The position numbers and the translations under genes were made by a program. DNA of 64,000 nucleotides from Deltaproteobacteria bacterium (GTDB lineage: Bacteria; Myxococcota_A; Polyangia; Nannocystales; Nannocystaceae): NCBI GenBank assembly GCA_016709225.1, contig JADJEE010000001.1, forward strand, positions 1,488,001-1,552,000. The letters are read 5' to 3'. Of this stretch, positions 43,758-51,446 are shown in pieces. Below the pieces are notes generated by a model. That model was not told where the DNA came from, did not search any database, and saw nothing but the letters and a program-made list of their open reading frames with translations. Numbering within the stretch: position 1 is the first letter of the stretch; each line of letters starts with the position of its first letter.

Positions 43758-44243
43758 GTGCCCCGCTTCCATGACTTCGTCGTGACCGCCATCACCGGCG
43801 AGCCGGTGTCGCTGTCGATCTACGCCGACACCGCGTGCCTGGTGGTGAACGTCGCCAGCGCCTGAGGGCTCACGCCCCAGTACGCAGGTCTGCGTGCCCT
43901 CCACGAGCATCACCCCGAGCTGACCGTGCTCGGCTTCCCCTGCAACCAGTTCGGGCGTCAGGAGCCCGGCAGCAACGCCGAGATCCTCGAGTTCGCGACC
44001 TCGCGTTACGGCGTCACGTTCCCGATGTTCGCCAAGCTCGAGGTCAACGGCGACGGCGCTGCGCCGCTGTACCAGTTCCTGCGCGCGGCCCAGCCCAACC
44101 CCGACGGCACCACCGACGTGACGTGGAACTTCACCAAGTTCCTGGTCGCGAAGGACGGCCGCGTGCTGCGACGCTTCGAGCCCAAGCAAACGCCCGCCGA
44201 GATCGAGGCCGTGCTGCCATCGCTGCTGAGGGCAGCGCCGTGA
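43758..44243 (+). CDS. Selenocysteine-containing glutathione peroxidase (in-frame UGA at codon 36)
   Basis: 161 residues from GTG at 43758 if TGA at 43863-43865 is read as selenocysteine. Before it the frame gives LVVNVASA and after it GLTPQYAGLRALHEHHPEL, precisely the family motif NVAS-x-(U/C)-GLTPQY with TGA at the catalytic position. The rest of the catalytic tetrad is present: Gln68 (FPCNQFGRQEPG), Trp123 and Asn124 (DVTWNFTKFLV). No other stop interrupts the frame. A SECIS-like hairpin lies just after the UGA. It should reduce hydroperoxides. No signal peptide, so cytoplasmic. TATGCT at 43744 may be the -10. Automatic callers would split it or start it at 43926. Confidence 0.9.
43866..43900 (+). 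promoter_or_regulatory. Bacterial-type SECIS element
   Basis: GTACGCA (43880-43886) pairs with TGCGTGC (43891-43897) around loop GGTC (43887-43890); one pair is G-U. The apical GCAGGTCTGC matches the tip of the E. coli fdhF SECIS that binds SelB, as I recall it. The loop begins 21 nt after the UGA, inside the distance range described for bacterial SECIS elements. AGGG (43865-43868) can pair with CCCT (43897-43900) as an alternative lower stem. Confidence 0.82.
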
Positions 44244-44256
44244 CCGGGCTGGGCTG

Positions 44257-44865
44257 CTAGCGAAACGGATCGTCGTCATCGCCGGGCGGCAACGCGATCG
44301 GCACGAACACCCGCCCGACCCACGCCATCAGCACCTCGCGCTGGGTCCGTCGACTCTCGGCGTTCCACAGCGCCAGCGCCGGCAACATCACCAGCGCCGA
44401 TGGGATCGCGAACAGCAGCAGCAACAGCGGCAACGCCCACAGCAGCCCTGAGCCCGCGACCGCCCACGCGAGCACCACGATTGCGGCCAGCGCGACGATC
44501 GGGATCGCGATGTGCCACACGCTGCCCTCGCGGACCTCGCCCGGCATGGCGCGCGTGCTGGGCTGCTGCAGCTCGGCCTCGACGCCGACGACATCACCGC
44601 GCGGCGAGAGGTGGAGTGCCAACAGCGGCGAGATGGCGTCGGCGGGGCCCGACCAGTGGCGCACGACGATGGTCCTCGCGTCGCGACGACTCGCGAGCAG
44701 CGGTGCGCCGTGGGGCGGGCCAGGCTCGGGTGAAGCGTCGTCGCTCACGCGCACGTCCGGGTCTTCGACGATGCGCTGCCACAGCGCGTCCACGTCGGCG
44801 GCGACGCGAAAGCGCAGCGGGCGAAGGGCGAGCTGCGAGCTGATGCGCGGCCGATCGCCCATCAT
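44257..44865 (-). CDS. Hypothetical membrane protein with two C-terminal helices
   Basis: 202 residues. The N-terminal ~110 residues are soluble and Arg/Asp-rich. They are followed by two adjacent hydrophobic stretches (IAIPIVALAAIVVLAWAVAG and ALPLLLLLFAIPSALVML) and a short basic tail ending DDDDPFR. No family is recognised. It converges on the glutathione peroxidase gene 13 bp away, and its start lies 32 bp from the end of the giant lipoprotein gene. Confidence 0.65.
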   Translation of the reverse strand: MMGDRPRISSQLALRPLRFRVAADVDALWQRIVEDPDVRVSDDASPEPGPPHGAPLLASRRDARTIVVRHWSGPADAISPLLALHLSPRGDVVGVEAELQQPSTRAMPGEVREGSVWHIAIPIVALAAIVVLAWAVAGSGLLWALPLLLLLFAIPSALVMLPALALWNAESRRTQREVLMAWVGRVFVPIALPPGDDDDPFR

Positions 44866-44897
44866 CGCATCATCGCATCATCGCCCCTTGCCCGGGG

Positions 44898-47800
44898 TCA
44901 GCCGCCGTCGCTCGAGCCGCCGCCGTCGCTCGAGCCGCCGTCGTCCGTGGCGCCGCCGTCTGCGGGGTCGACGGCCCCGCTGCAGCGTGCCTGCGGGCTG
45001 TTGGCGCCGCTGCACGCCGCACCATCGTTGGGCCACAGCTTGCCCGCTTCGTCGGTGTAGGGCTCGTTGTCGGGATCGAACGCGAACGGACACAGGTCGC
45101 ACGCGTCGCCGAGACCGTCGAAGTCCTGGTCGAGCGTGGGCAGGCGGCACTGCAGCCGCCACAGCGCGTCCAGATCACCCGAGGTCCACGCGGCACCGAC
45201 GGGCACGTTGCCGTCGAGCGAGACGCCGGCGCCCGCGAGCGCGTCGTCGCAGCCCGCCGGCGCCACCAACACGCCCGGGGTCGCGGCCAACACGGCGGGC
45301 AGCGCACGGCAGTCGTCACCGTCACAGCTGCGTCGAATCGGCAGGCCGTCACTGTCCTCGACGCGCCGCATGGTCGCGCGATCGAACAGGTCGGTGCCCT
45401 GCTCCACCAGCAGCGTGGTGCAGCACTGACCGGCCGCGGCCACCGCGTAGAACGCCAGCGGTCGGGGGCTGGCCTGATCGCCGCACGCGACGTCGAGCTC
45501 GCACGCCGCACCCACGAAGTCGCCGTCCGGGTCGTCGGCCTGCGCGCCGCCGTCGAAGGTCTGCATTGCATTGGCGACAGCCGGGCAGGTGTCGCAGGCG
45601 TCACCGACCCCGTCGCCATCGGCGTCGGCGTGGTTGCAGACCCCGGTGGCGTCGTCGGGCAGGGCGCGCACGCAGCTGCGATCGACGGGGCAACCGGCAT
45701 CGTCCTCGCAAGCCACGCGGTCGCGCTCGGGCTGTCGCGGGCATGCATCCACGAGGTTGGCCAGGCCGTCCTGGTCGAAGTCGTCGCCGTCGCCGTAGCC
45801 CACCGGACCGGCCGCGAGCTCGTCCTGGGTGCCGAAGCATGCATCACCGATCATGTCGGCATCGACGTCGCGCTGGCAGGTCGCCGCGTCGACGTCGAGC
45901 GGGTCGTCGAGCCGGTACGGGCGATCGTCGCCGTAGACACCGCAGTTGGCCGTGGCGGGGCAGTTGTCGCAGACATCGCCGACGCCGTCGCGATCGGCGT
46001 CGTCCTGGGACGGCACCGCGCGCACCTGCATGTACGCCGGCACGGCGTTGGCGACCGCGAGCTCGTTGTAGCGCGAAACCGGCTTGGCGCAGGCGTCACA
46101 GGCGTTGCCGATGCCGTCGCGATCGGAGTCGCCGGTGTCGCGGGCGAAGCCCGGCGACGCCGGGCACAGGTCGATGGCGTCGCCGACACCGTCGCCGTCC
46201 ACGTCGAACTGCTCGGGGTTGTAGAGATCGGGCGCGTTGTCGCACGACAGCGTGATGCCGTCGCGGTCCTCGTCCTCGTCGCAGCGGGTCGGATCGACCG
46301 CGAAGGTGTAGTCGTAGTCGGACGGATCGCTGGCGCCGCCGAGCTGCAGCGGCATGCCGCAGACGTCCCAGAACGCGCTGGCGTACACGCTCGGATCGGC
46401 TGGGTCGTCGCCGTCGTGCAGGCCGGGCACCACCATGCGATAGGTGACGCCGTCCTCGAGCCACGGCCCGAACGCCACCGGGTCGATGCGCACGTGCACC
46501 TCGCCGCGCTCGTGACCGCTGACGTCGGTCTGCAGGCACGGCACCGGCGCCACGCCAGCCTCGATCTCGGCCCGCGTGTTCGCGCAGTCGCGACCACCCG
46601 CGACCCGCACGCCGCCGGCACCGTCGACGCGGTGCAGCTCGATCTTGGCGAGGTTGCCGGGCGAGAGATCGTACTTGTTGGAGAACGACAGACTGAAGGT
46701 GTCGCAGGGCCCGATGCGAAGGTTGTCGGCCGGGAAGCCCGAGTTCGGCACCACGTGGAAGGCGGGCGTCTGGAACGTGTACTCCGACTTGCCCGCCAGC
46801 GTGTTGCCCGGCTTGTCCTTCAGGCGCTCGTGGCCGGCGTCCGTGGCGAACACCACCGTGTAGGTCTGATCGGAGCAGAGCCCGAGGTCCCAGTCGGCCT
46901 CGAGCTCCACGCCCAGGCCGAGCCCGTCGTGGGCACGCCAGCCGTCGGCGACGTTGCGTGGCGCGATGCGGCCACGCGACTCGGCACAGGCCTCGATCAC
47001 CGCGCGCGGCCGCCCACCGCGATCGGCCGGCAGCCACTTGATGCCCTTGAGCGCGGGGTCGTAGATGATGCCGCCGAGCTTGGTCACGAGGTTGACGGCG
47101 TAGTCGCCGGCGTCTTCGAACGACGCGCAGGTCTGCAGCCGATCGGGCTGCACGGCGCACAGCGCCGCCTCCTCGTGGGTGCAGCCGTCGCAGCTGCCGG
47201 TCGACAGCCGACACGTCGCGCCCGAGGGCGCCTCGCAGAGATCGCCGTCGCAGCAGTCCGCACCGTCGCACAGGTGCGCGGCAAAGGTGTCGCCACAGTT
47301 GAGCTCACGCGTGACGCTCGGCAGCGTGGCCTTGCGCTCGTAGCGGATGAGCGGCTCGACGGCACTATCGTAGACCGGGTCGCAGGCCTCACCGTCGGGG
47401 CAGCACTCGGCCGCCGTCAGGTGACCGTCGGCGTTGGCATCACAGCTCGACAGGCGCTCGTCGCCCGCCGCCGTGCCGCAGTTCCCGTTGGCGTCACAGA
47501 TGCGGAAGCCATCGCCCACGAAGCACGCCGCCGCCGCGTCGGCGTCGTGGCGGACATCGACGCAGTAGCCCTGCGCACCGGTGGTGTCGGGGTCGGCCAC
47601 GCAGTCGACGAACCACGGCGCACGGCAGCGGCCGCCGCCGCACTCGGGGTCGCCGCCCTGCGGCGAGCAGGCCTGACCGGCCGCGTTGGTGCCGATGCAC
47701 TCCGCGCCGGGCAGCCCCTGCCCCGACACGTCGCGGCACTCGTCGTCGCTCTCACACGCCGCGCCGATGCGATCGCCCTGGCGCGCGTCGGGGTGCAGCT

Positions 47801-48479
47801 CGCGGATCGCATCCGCGCGGTCGAGCTCGAATGGCGTGCACTCGGGATCGGCGGGATCGCAGTGGACCTCGTCGCTGCGATCGGTCTGGCTCACGAAGCC
47901 CGCGCACTCGATCAGCCGATCGCCGGCCGGATCGCAGGCGATGCGCTCACCGGCGCCGTACTTCGCCACCCGGACCCCGAGCGCGTGGTCGCACACCGAG
48001 CAGCAGGTATCGACGCCAGCCGCCGGGGTCTCGCAGTCGTAGCCGACGGCCTCGCCGATGGCACGGTCGTCCCAGCGTCCGCGGGTGGCAGTGACGACCT
48101 GGGCGGCGTGGAGCTTGCGGGGCACGCCGTGTTCGTCGAGCTCGTCGCACAGCGCAGTGGTGTCCCCCCGCGCGGCGTCGAACGGGTAGCCGATGCCGGC
48201 ATCGCGGAGGTTGGCGACGCACGAGTGGTTCACCAGCCGCGTGACCACGTCGCGGTCCTCGGTCTTGTCGTGGCGCCAGTCGCCGGCCCAGCGTGAGACC
48301 GGCCCTCGCAGCTCGAGCAACTGGGTCTTCCAGTCGTAGATCTCGAACAGCGCCGGCACGTCGGGCCGCTTGCGCACGAGCTCGATGCTGGTGTCCTCGA
48401 GCAGGTTGTTGAAGACGAACTGCAGCCCGTCCGAGACCACGATCGGCGCGATCTTGCAGTACTCCTCGGGGCCCGCGCG
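44898..48479 (-). CDS. Large thrombospondin type-3-repeat protein, main body (frameshifted from its lipoprotein N-terminus)
   Basis: The frame is open from 48479, just after an in-frame TAG, to 44898; the first start inside it is GTG at 48440, giving 1180 residues. Many disulfide-type Cys pairs fill the first half. Ca-binding repeats such as DSDRDGIGNACD, DADRDGVGDVCDNCP and DADGDGVGDACDTCP fill the second, and the tail is Ser/Gly/Asp repeats (SSDGGGSSDGG). The start fits badly: there is no signal peptide, while the reading frame at 48480-48796 supplies one and reaches this point. The two probably form one ~1300-residue lipoprotein broken by a 1-base frameshift or sequencing error. Probably cell-surface, function unknown. 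Confidence 0.8.
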   Translation of the reverse strand, partial: RAGPEEYCKIAPIVVSDGLQFVFNNLLEDTSIELVRKRPDVPALFEIYDWKTQLLELRGPVSRWAGDWRHDKTEDRDVVTRLVNHSCVANLRDAGIGYPFDAARGDTTALCDELDEHGVPRKLHAAQVVTATRGRWDDRAIGEAVGYDCETPAAGVDTCCSVCDHALGVRVAKYGAGERIACDPAGDRLIECAGFVSQTDRSDEVHCDPADPECTPFELDRADAIRELHPDARQGDRIGAACESDDECRDVSGQGLPGAECIGTNAAGQACSPQGGDPECGGGRCRAPWFVDCVADPDTTGAQGYCVDVRHDADAAAACFVGDGFRICDANGNCGTAAGDERLSSCDANADGHLTAAECCPDGEACDPVYDSAVEPLIRYERKATLPSVTRELNCGDTFAAHLCDGADCCDGDLCEAPSGATCRLSTGSCDGCTHEEAALCAVQPDRLQTCASFEDAGDYAVNLVTKLGGIIYDPALKGIKWLPADRGGRPRAVIEACAESRGRIAPRNVADGWRAHDGLGLGVELEADWDLGLCSDQTYTVVFATDAGHERLKDKPGNTLAGKSEYTFQTPAFHVVPNSGFPADNLRIGPCDTFSLSFSNKYDLSPGNLAKIELHRVDGAGGVRVAGGRDCANTRAEIEAGVAPVPCLQTDVSGHERGEVHVRIDPVAFGPWLEDGVTYRMVVPGLHDGDDPADPSVYASAFWDVCGMPLQLGGASDPSDYDYTFAVDPTRCDEDEDRDGITLSCDNAPDLYNPEQFDVDGDGVGDAIDLCPASPGFARDTGDSDRDGIGNACDACAKPVSRYNELAVANAVPAYMQVRAVPSQDDADRDGVGDVCDNCPATANCGVYGDDRPYRLDDPLDVDAATCQRDVDADMIGDACFGTQDELAAGPVGYGDGDDFDQDGLANLVDACPRQPERDRVACEDDAGCPVDRSCVRALPDDATGVCNHADADGDGVGDACDTCPAVANAMQTFDGGAQADDPDGDFVGAACELDVACGDQASPRPLAFYAVAAAGQCCTTLLVEQGTDLFDRATMRRVEDSDGLPIRRSCDGDDCRALPAVLAATPGVLVAPAGCDDALAGAGVSLDGNVPVGAAWTSGDLDALWRLQCRLPTLDQDFDGLGDACDLCPFAFDPDNEPYTDEAGKLWPNDGAACSGANSPQARCSGAVDPADGGATDDGGSSDGGGSSDGG

Positions 48480-48796
48480 CTACCGATCGCGGCGTCGGTG
48501 TCCTCGCAGGGGCCGATGCGCTCGACGAAGCGACGCGCGGCGGTGAACGGCTCCGGACAGCGCGGCCCGACACACTCCGGGCTGACGATGTGGATCAGCT
48601 CGCCGGCGTAGTTGGGCCCCGACACGATCTGCAGCACGAGGTTCTTCTCGTCGCAGATGCCGCAATCGGTGTCCTGCAGGCACCCCGAGGTGGAGGCGAG
48701 CGCGACCAGGGCGAGCGCCGACGTCAGCGTCGCCGCCGTCGTCCGCGGCCACAGGGTCGACGCGGTTTCGACGCGGCGAGGCATGGGTTCGGTCAT
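48480..48796 (-). CDS. Lipoprotein N-terminus belonging to the downstream thrombospondin-repeat protein
   Basis: ATG at 48796 overlaps the exbD stop as ATGA. The protein begins with a signal ending LALVALASTSGC (lipobox SGC) and then a Cys-rich stretch (DTDCGICDEKNLVLQIVSGPN...). Coding character is lost after CEDTDAAIGS, at about 48480, where the next frame continues sensibly as AGPEEYCKIAPIVVSDGLQF. Left alone, this frame runs on as an Arg/Ser-rich shadow to 48230. It is best read as the 5' part of the gene at 44898-48479. Confidence 0.7.
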
Positions 48797-49233
48797 CCGT
48801 TGAGCTTGTCGGGCGTGCGAGTCTTGTCCTTGGGCTTCATGATTCCCAGGACCTCGGCACCGGCACGCTTGGCGAGGTCGAGCACGTCGACCGCTTCGCC
48901 GTACTTGGCCTTGTCCTCGAAGTCGATGAACACGACCTTCTTCTCGCGGAACTCGAGCTGCTTGGTGATCTGCTCGGCGAGCTTGCTCTTGTCGGTCGGT
49001 GCCTTGTTGAGCGTGAGCGCACCATCGGCAGTCAGACCGATCACCAACGGCTCCTCCGTCGGCGGCTTACGCTGCTGCATCTTCGAATCGGGCGGCACCC
49101 GCACCGAGATCTCGGGCACGTTGCGAGGCACCATCACCATGAAGATGATGAGCAGCACGAGGCACACGTCCACCAGCGGGGTGACGTTGATCTCGCTCTT
49201 GGCGCCTTTGCCGCCGCCGGCTGACATTCCCAT
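48793..49233 (-). CDS. ExbD/TolR-family protein (second copy)
   Basis: 146 residues. One N-terminal membrane helix contains the proton-path aspartate in EINVTPLVDVCLVLLIIFMV. A periplasmic domain follows (LVIGLTADGALTLNKAPTD...VVFIDFEDKAKYGEAVDVLDLAKRAGAEVLGIM). It works with the ExbB/TolQ protein to turn proton flow into mechanical work on a TonB or Tol-like partner. It lies 49 bp after the first exbD and overlaps the lipoprotein start. Confidence 0.92.
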   Translation of the reverse strand: MGMSAGGGKGAKSEINVTPLVDVCLVLLIIFMVMVPRNVPEISVRVPPDSKMQQRKPPTEEPLVIGLTADGALTLNKAPTDKSKLAEQITKQLEFREKKVVFIDFEDKAKYGEAVDVLDLAKRAGAEVLGIMKPKDKTRTPDKLNG

Positions 49234-49282
49234 GGTGCGGGTCTCCTTGCGCGGCCGGTGACATCACCGGCCTCTTGCGCGA

Positions 49283-49765
49283 TCAATTCTCGGTCTTGTC
49301 GACCACCAGCGCGATGTCGGTCACCGCCGCATCGCTCGAGTTGATCCACTCCATCACGGTGCGCACGCGGCCATAGTCGGTGTCGCGGTCGCCCTTCACG
49401 AAGAGGATCGGTCCCTTGTACCCGACCGCGGCCGCCTTGCCGAACGCGATCTTGAGGTCTTCCTCGAGTCGACCGAGGAACGAGGCCTTGTCGTTGTAGA
49501 GGTCCTGCTCGATCCAGGCGCCGGCGTCGTCGACCGACACGAAGACCTGGTCGCCCTCCTTGTGCTCCGCAGCGTCGGACAGCACCGGCAGGCGCACGTC
49601 CTTGCCGCGCCCGAGCATGGGCGTGACGACCATGAAGATGATCAGCAACACCAGGCACACGTCCACCAGCGGCGTGACGTTGATGTCGCTGTTGGGGGCC
49701 GAGTGATCGACGCCGTGATCCGACTTGTACGGGATCGAACGGGTCCGCTTGCCGACGTGCTTCAC
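49283..49765 (-). CDS. ExbD/TolR-family protein (first copy)
   Basis: 160 residues from GTG at 49765, overlapping the exbB stop as GTGA. The membrane helix carries DINVTPLVDVCLVLLIIFMVV with the key Asp. The periplasmic part is longer than in the other copy and includes VSVDDAGAWIEQDLYNDKASFLGRLEEDLK. Two ExbD copies after one ExbB-type gene suggests a motor with mixed ExbD subunits. Confidence 0.92.
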   Translation of the reverse strand: MKHVGKRTRSIPYKSDHGVDHSAPNSDINVTPLVDVCLVLLIIFMVVTPMLGRGKDVRLPVLSDAAEHKEGDQVFVSVDDAGAWIEQDLYNDKASFLGRLEEDLKIAFGKAAAVGYKGPILFVKGDRDTDYGRVRTVMEWINSSDAAVTDIALVVDKTEN

Positions 49766-50487
49766 GAGTAGCGACCCTCCTTCAACACGAAGTCGACCAG
49801 CTCCGAGGCCACGTCGTTCATGTCGATCTGGTACGACTCGACGCGCGCGTTGAAGGCGTTGAACATCATCACCGCGGGGATGGCGACCAGGAGGCCGACC
49901 GCGGTGGCGACGAGCGCCTCGGAGATGCCGCCCGCGACCGCCGACAGGCCGCCGCCGCCGTCCGAGGACAGGCCCTGGAACGAGTTGATGATGCCGACCA
50001 CCGTGCCGAGCAGACCGACGAACGGTGCGGTCGAGCCGACCGTCGCGAGCCAGGTGAGGCCGCGCTTGAGGTTGGCGGTCTCGCGCTCCTTGGCGCGCTC
50101 CATCTGACGGTTGACCGCGTCGACGAGGTCGAAGTCACCGACATCGTCGGGGCCCTCCTCGCGCAGCGCCTCGAGCCCATCGAGGTACTCCTTCAAGCCG
50201 GCACCGACGACCTTCGCCACCGGGCTGTCGCCGTGCTGCTGGGCGGCCGCAACGGCCTCCTGCATCTTGCGCTCTTGCAGATAGGTGCGCAGCAGCATGA
50301 TGTAGTTGATCGACTGTCGCTTCGCGCGGGCGTAGGCACGCAGCCGCTCGATGATGACCGCCAGTGCGATCACGAACATCACGACCAGGCCGATGAGCAC
50401 GATCTTGGCGAACAGGCCCATCTGCTCCCACATGCCCGTGAGGGAGAAATCGCTGCCTTCGGCGATGAGGATCGAAAGGGTGTGCAT
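49762..50487 (-). CDS. MotA/TolQ/ExbB proton-channel family protein
   Basis: 241 residues. First membrane helix near residues 25-47 (IVLIGLVVMFVIALAVIIERL), a cytoplasmic loop, then the paired helices with the family motif WLATVGSTAPFVGLLGTVVGIINSFQGLS and EALVATAVGLLVAIPAVMMFN. It is the channel subunit of the energy-transducing complex formed with the two ExbD proteins and a TonB protein encoded around it. Confidence 0.94.
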   Translation of the reverse strand: MHTLSILIAEGSDFSLTGMWEQMGLFAKIVLIGLVVMFVIALAVIIERLRAYARAKRQSINYIMLLRTYLQERKMQEAVAAAQQHGDSPVAKVVGAGLKEYLDGLEALREEGPDDVGDFDLVDAVNRQMERAKERETANLKRGLTWLATVGSTAPFVGLLGTVVGIINSFQGLSSDGGGGLSAVAGGISEALVATAVGLLVAIPAVMMFNAFNARVESYQIDMNDVASELVDFVLKEGRYS

Positions 50488-50588
50488 GATGGTGTTTCCT
50501 GTTGCTTACGGACTGCTGGTCGCGGGCGGGCGCCCGCATCGGGGAACGGAGCACCGGGCCGCGACGCGCGGCACCGGCGGGGAGTGCC

Positions 50589-51398
50589 TCACTCGAACAC
50601 GATGTCGAACGAGGCCTCGGTGCAGGTCGTCTTGGCCTTGCCGTCGACGATGAAGGGCTTGAAGCGCCACTTCTGGACCGTCTCCTTGACGATCTGATCC
50701 ACCTGCGGATCGTTGGGGAACTTCTTCGAGACCCGCACGTCGGTCGGCTTGCCGCCCGGATCGACGCAGAACGCGATCTTCACGGTGCCGGGGCGCTTGT
50801 CGAAGGTCGCGGCCTTGGTACCGGCGAGCTTGCGCTGGTCGGGGTTGGGGTCGTAGATGGCCTGCGATCGCACCGAGGAGATGGGCGCCTTCGCGACGTC
50901 CTTCTCCTGCACGTCGCGCTTGGTCGCGACACCACCGGGCACGCCACCGGGCACGCCACCGGGCATGCCGCCGGGCACACCGCCCGGCACGCCACCGGGC
51001 ACACCGCCCGGCACGCCACCGGGGACCCTCGGACCCTTGGTGCCGCCCTTCTTGTTGGGATCGGGCACCTTGTCCGGGGTCTCCTTCGGCTGGACGATTT
51101 CCTCGAGGGGCACTTCCTCCTCGGGAATCTCCTCTTCTTCTTCCTCTTCTTCTTCCGCGGCCGCCGGGGGCGGCGGCGGCGGTGGTGGCGGGGCCGCGAC
51201 GGCCTCCTCCTCCACCAGCTGGGTCATGATGAACTCGATGCCGGGCGGCGGGTCGACCCGCATGATCGACATCTTGTTCGCGACCCACATGAACAGGATG
51301 ATCGAGAAGGTGATCACCCCTGCGGATGCCGATGCAATCTGGAGCCGAAGCCGTCGCTTCGGGTCCGCATGCTGATATTGCATGTAGTTGTCGAACAT
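50589..51398 (-). CDS. TonB-family energy transducer with VPGG repeats
   Basis: 269 residues. One N-terminal membrane helix (ASASAGVITFSIILFMWVA) follows a short tail MFDNYMQYQHADPKRR. The periplasmic spacer has poly-Pro, then an acidic poly-Glu tract, then about eight VPGG units. The C-terminal domain (TVKIAFCVDPGGKPTDVRVSKKFPNDPQVDQIVKETVQKWRFKPF) is of the TonB/AgmX type that contacts outer-membrane partners. It sits 101 bp before exbB in the same orientation. Confidence 0.88.
   Translation of the reverse strand: MFDNYMQYQHADPKRRLRLQIASASAGVITFSIILFMWVANKMSIMRVDPPPGIEFIMTQLVEEEAVAAPPPPPPPPPAAAEEEEEEEEEIPEEEVPLEEIVQPKETPDKVPDPNKKGGTKGPRVPGGVPGGVPGGVPGGVPGGMPGGVPGGVPGGVATKRDVQEKDVAKAPISSVRSQAIYDPNPDQRKLAGTKAATFDKRPGTVKIAFCVDPGGKPTDVRVSKKFPNDPQVDQIVKETVQKWRFKPFIVDGKAKTTCTEASFDIVFE
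50929..51027 (-). repeat. 12-bp tandem repeat coding for VPGG/MPGG units
   Basis: On the plus strand the unit reads about GCCACCGGGCAC or ACCGCCCGGCAC and repeats about eight times inside the TonB gene, keeping the frame. It encodes an elastin-like flexible spacer. Confidence 0.8.
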
Positions 51399-51446
51399 CG
51401 CGTTTCGATCCTCGGCTGCTTACACGCGCGAGCGTAGGCCCGCGGG

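Noticed and set aside
43863..43865. Reading the GPx gene as a pseudogene with a nonsense mutation
   Set aside because: The stop falls exactly on the catalytic Cys/Sec codon, is TGA, is followed by a SECIS-like hairpin, and the rest of the gene is intact. Chance would not favour all of these together.
48470..48490. Programmed -1 ribosomal frameshift in the giant lipoprotein gene
   Set aside because: No X-XXY-YYZ slippery heptamer lies in the zero frame; the run GGGCCCC does not allow good re-pairing. An error or mutation is simpler.
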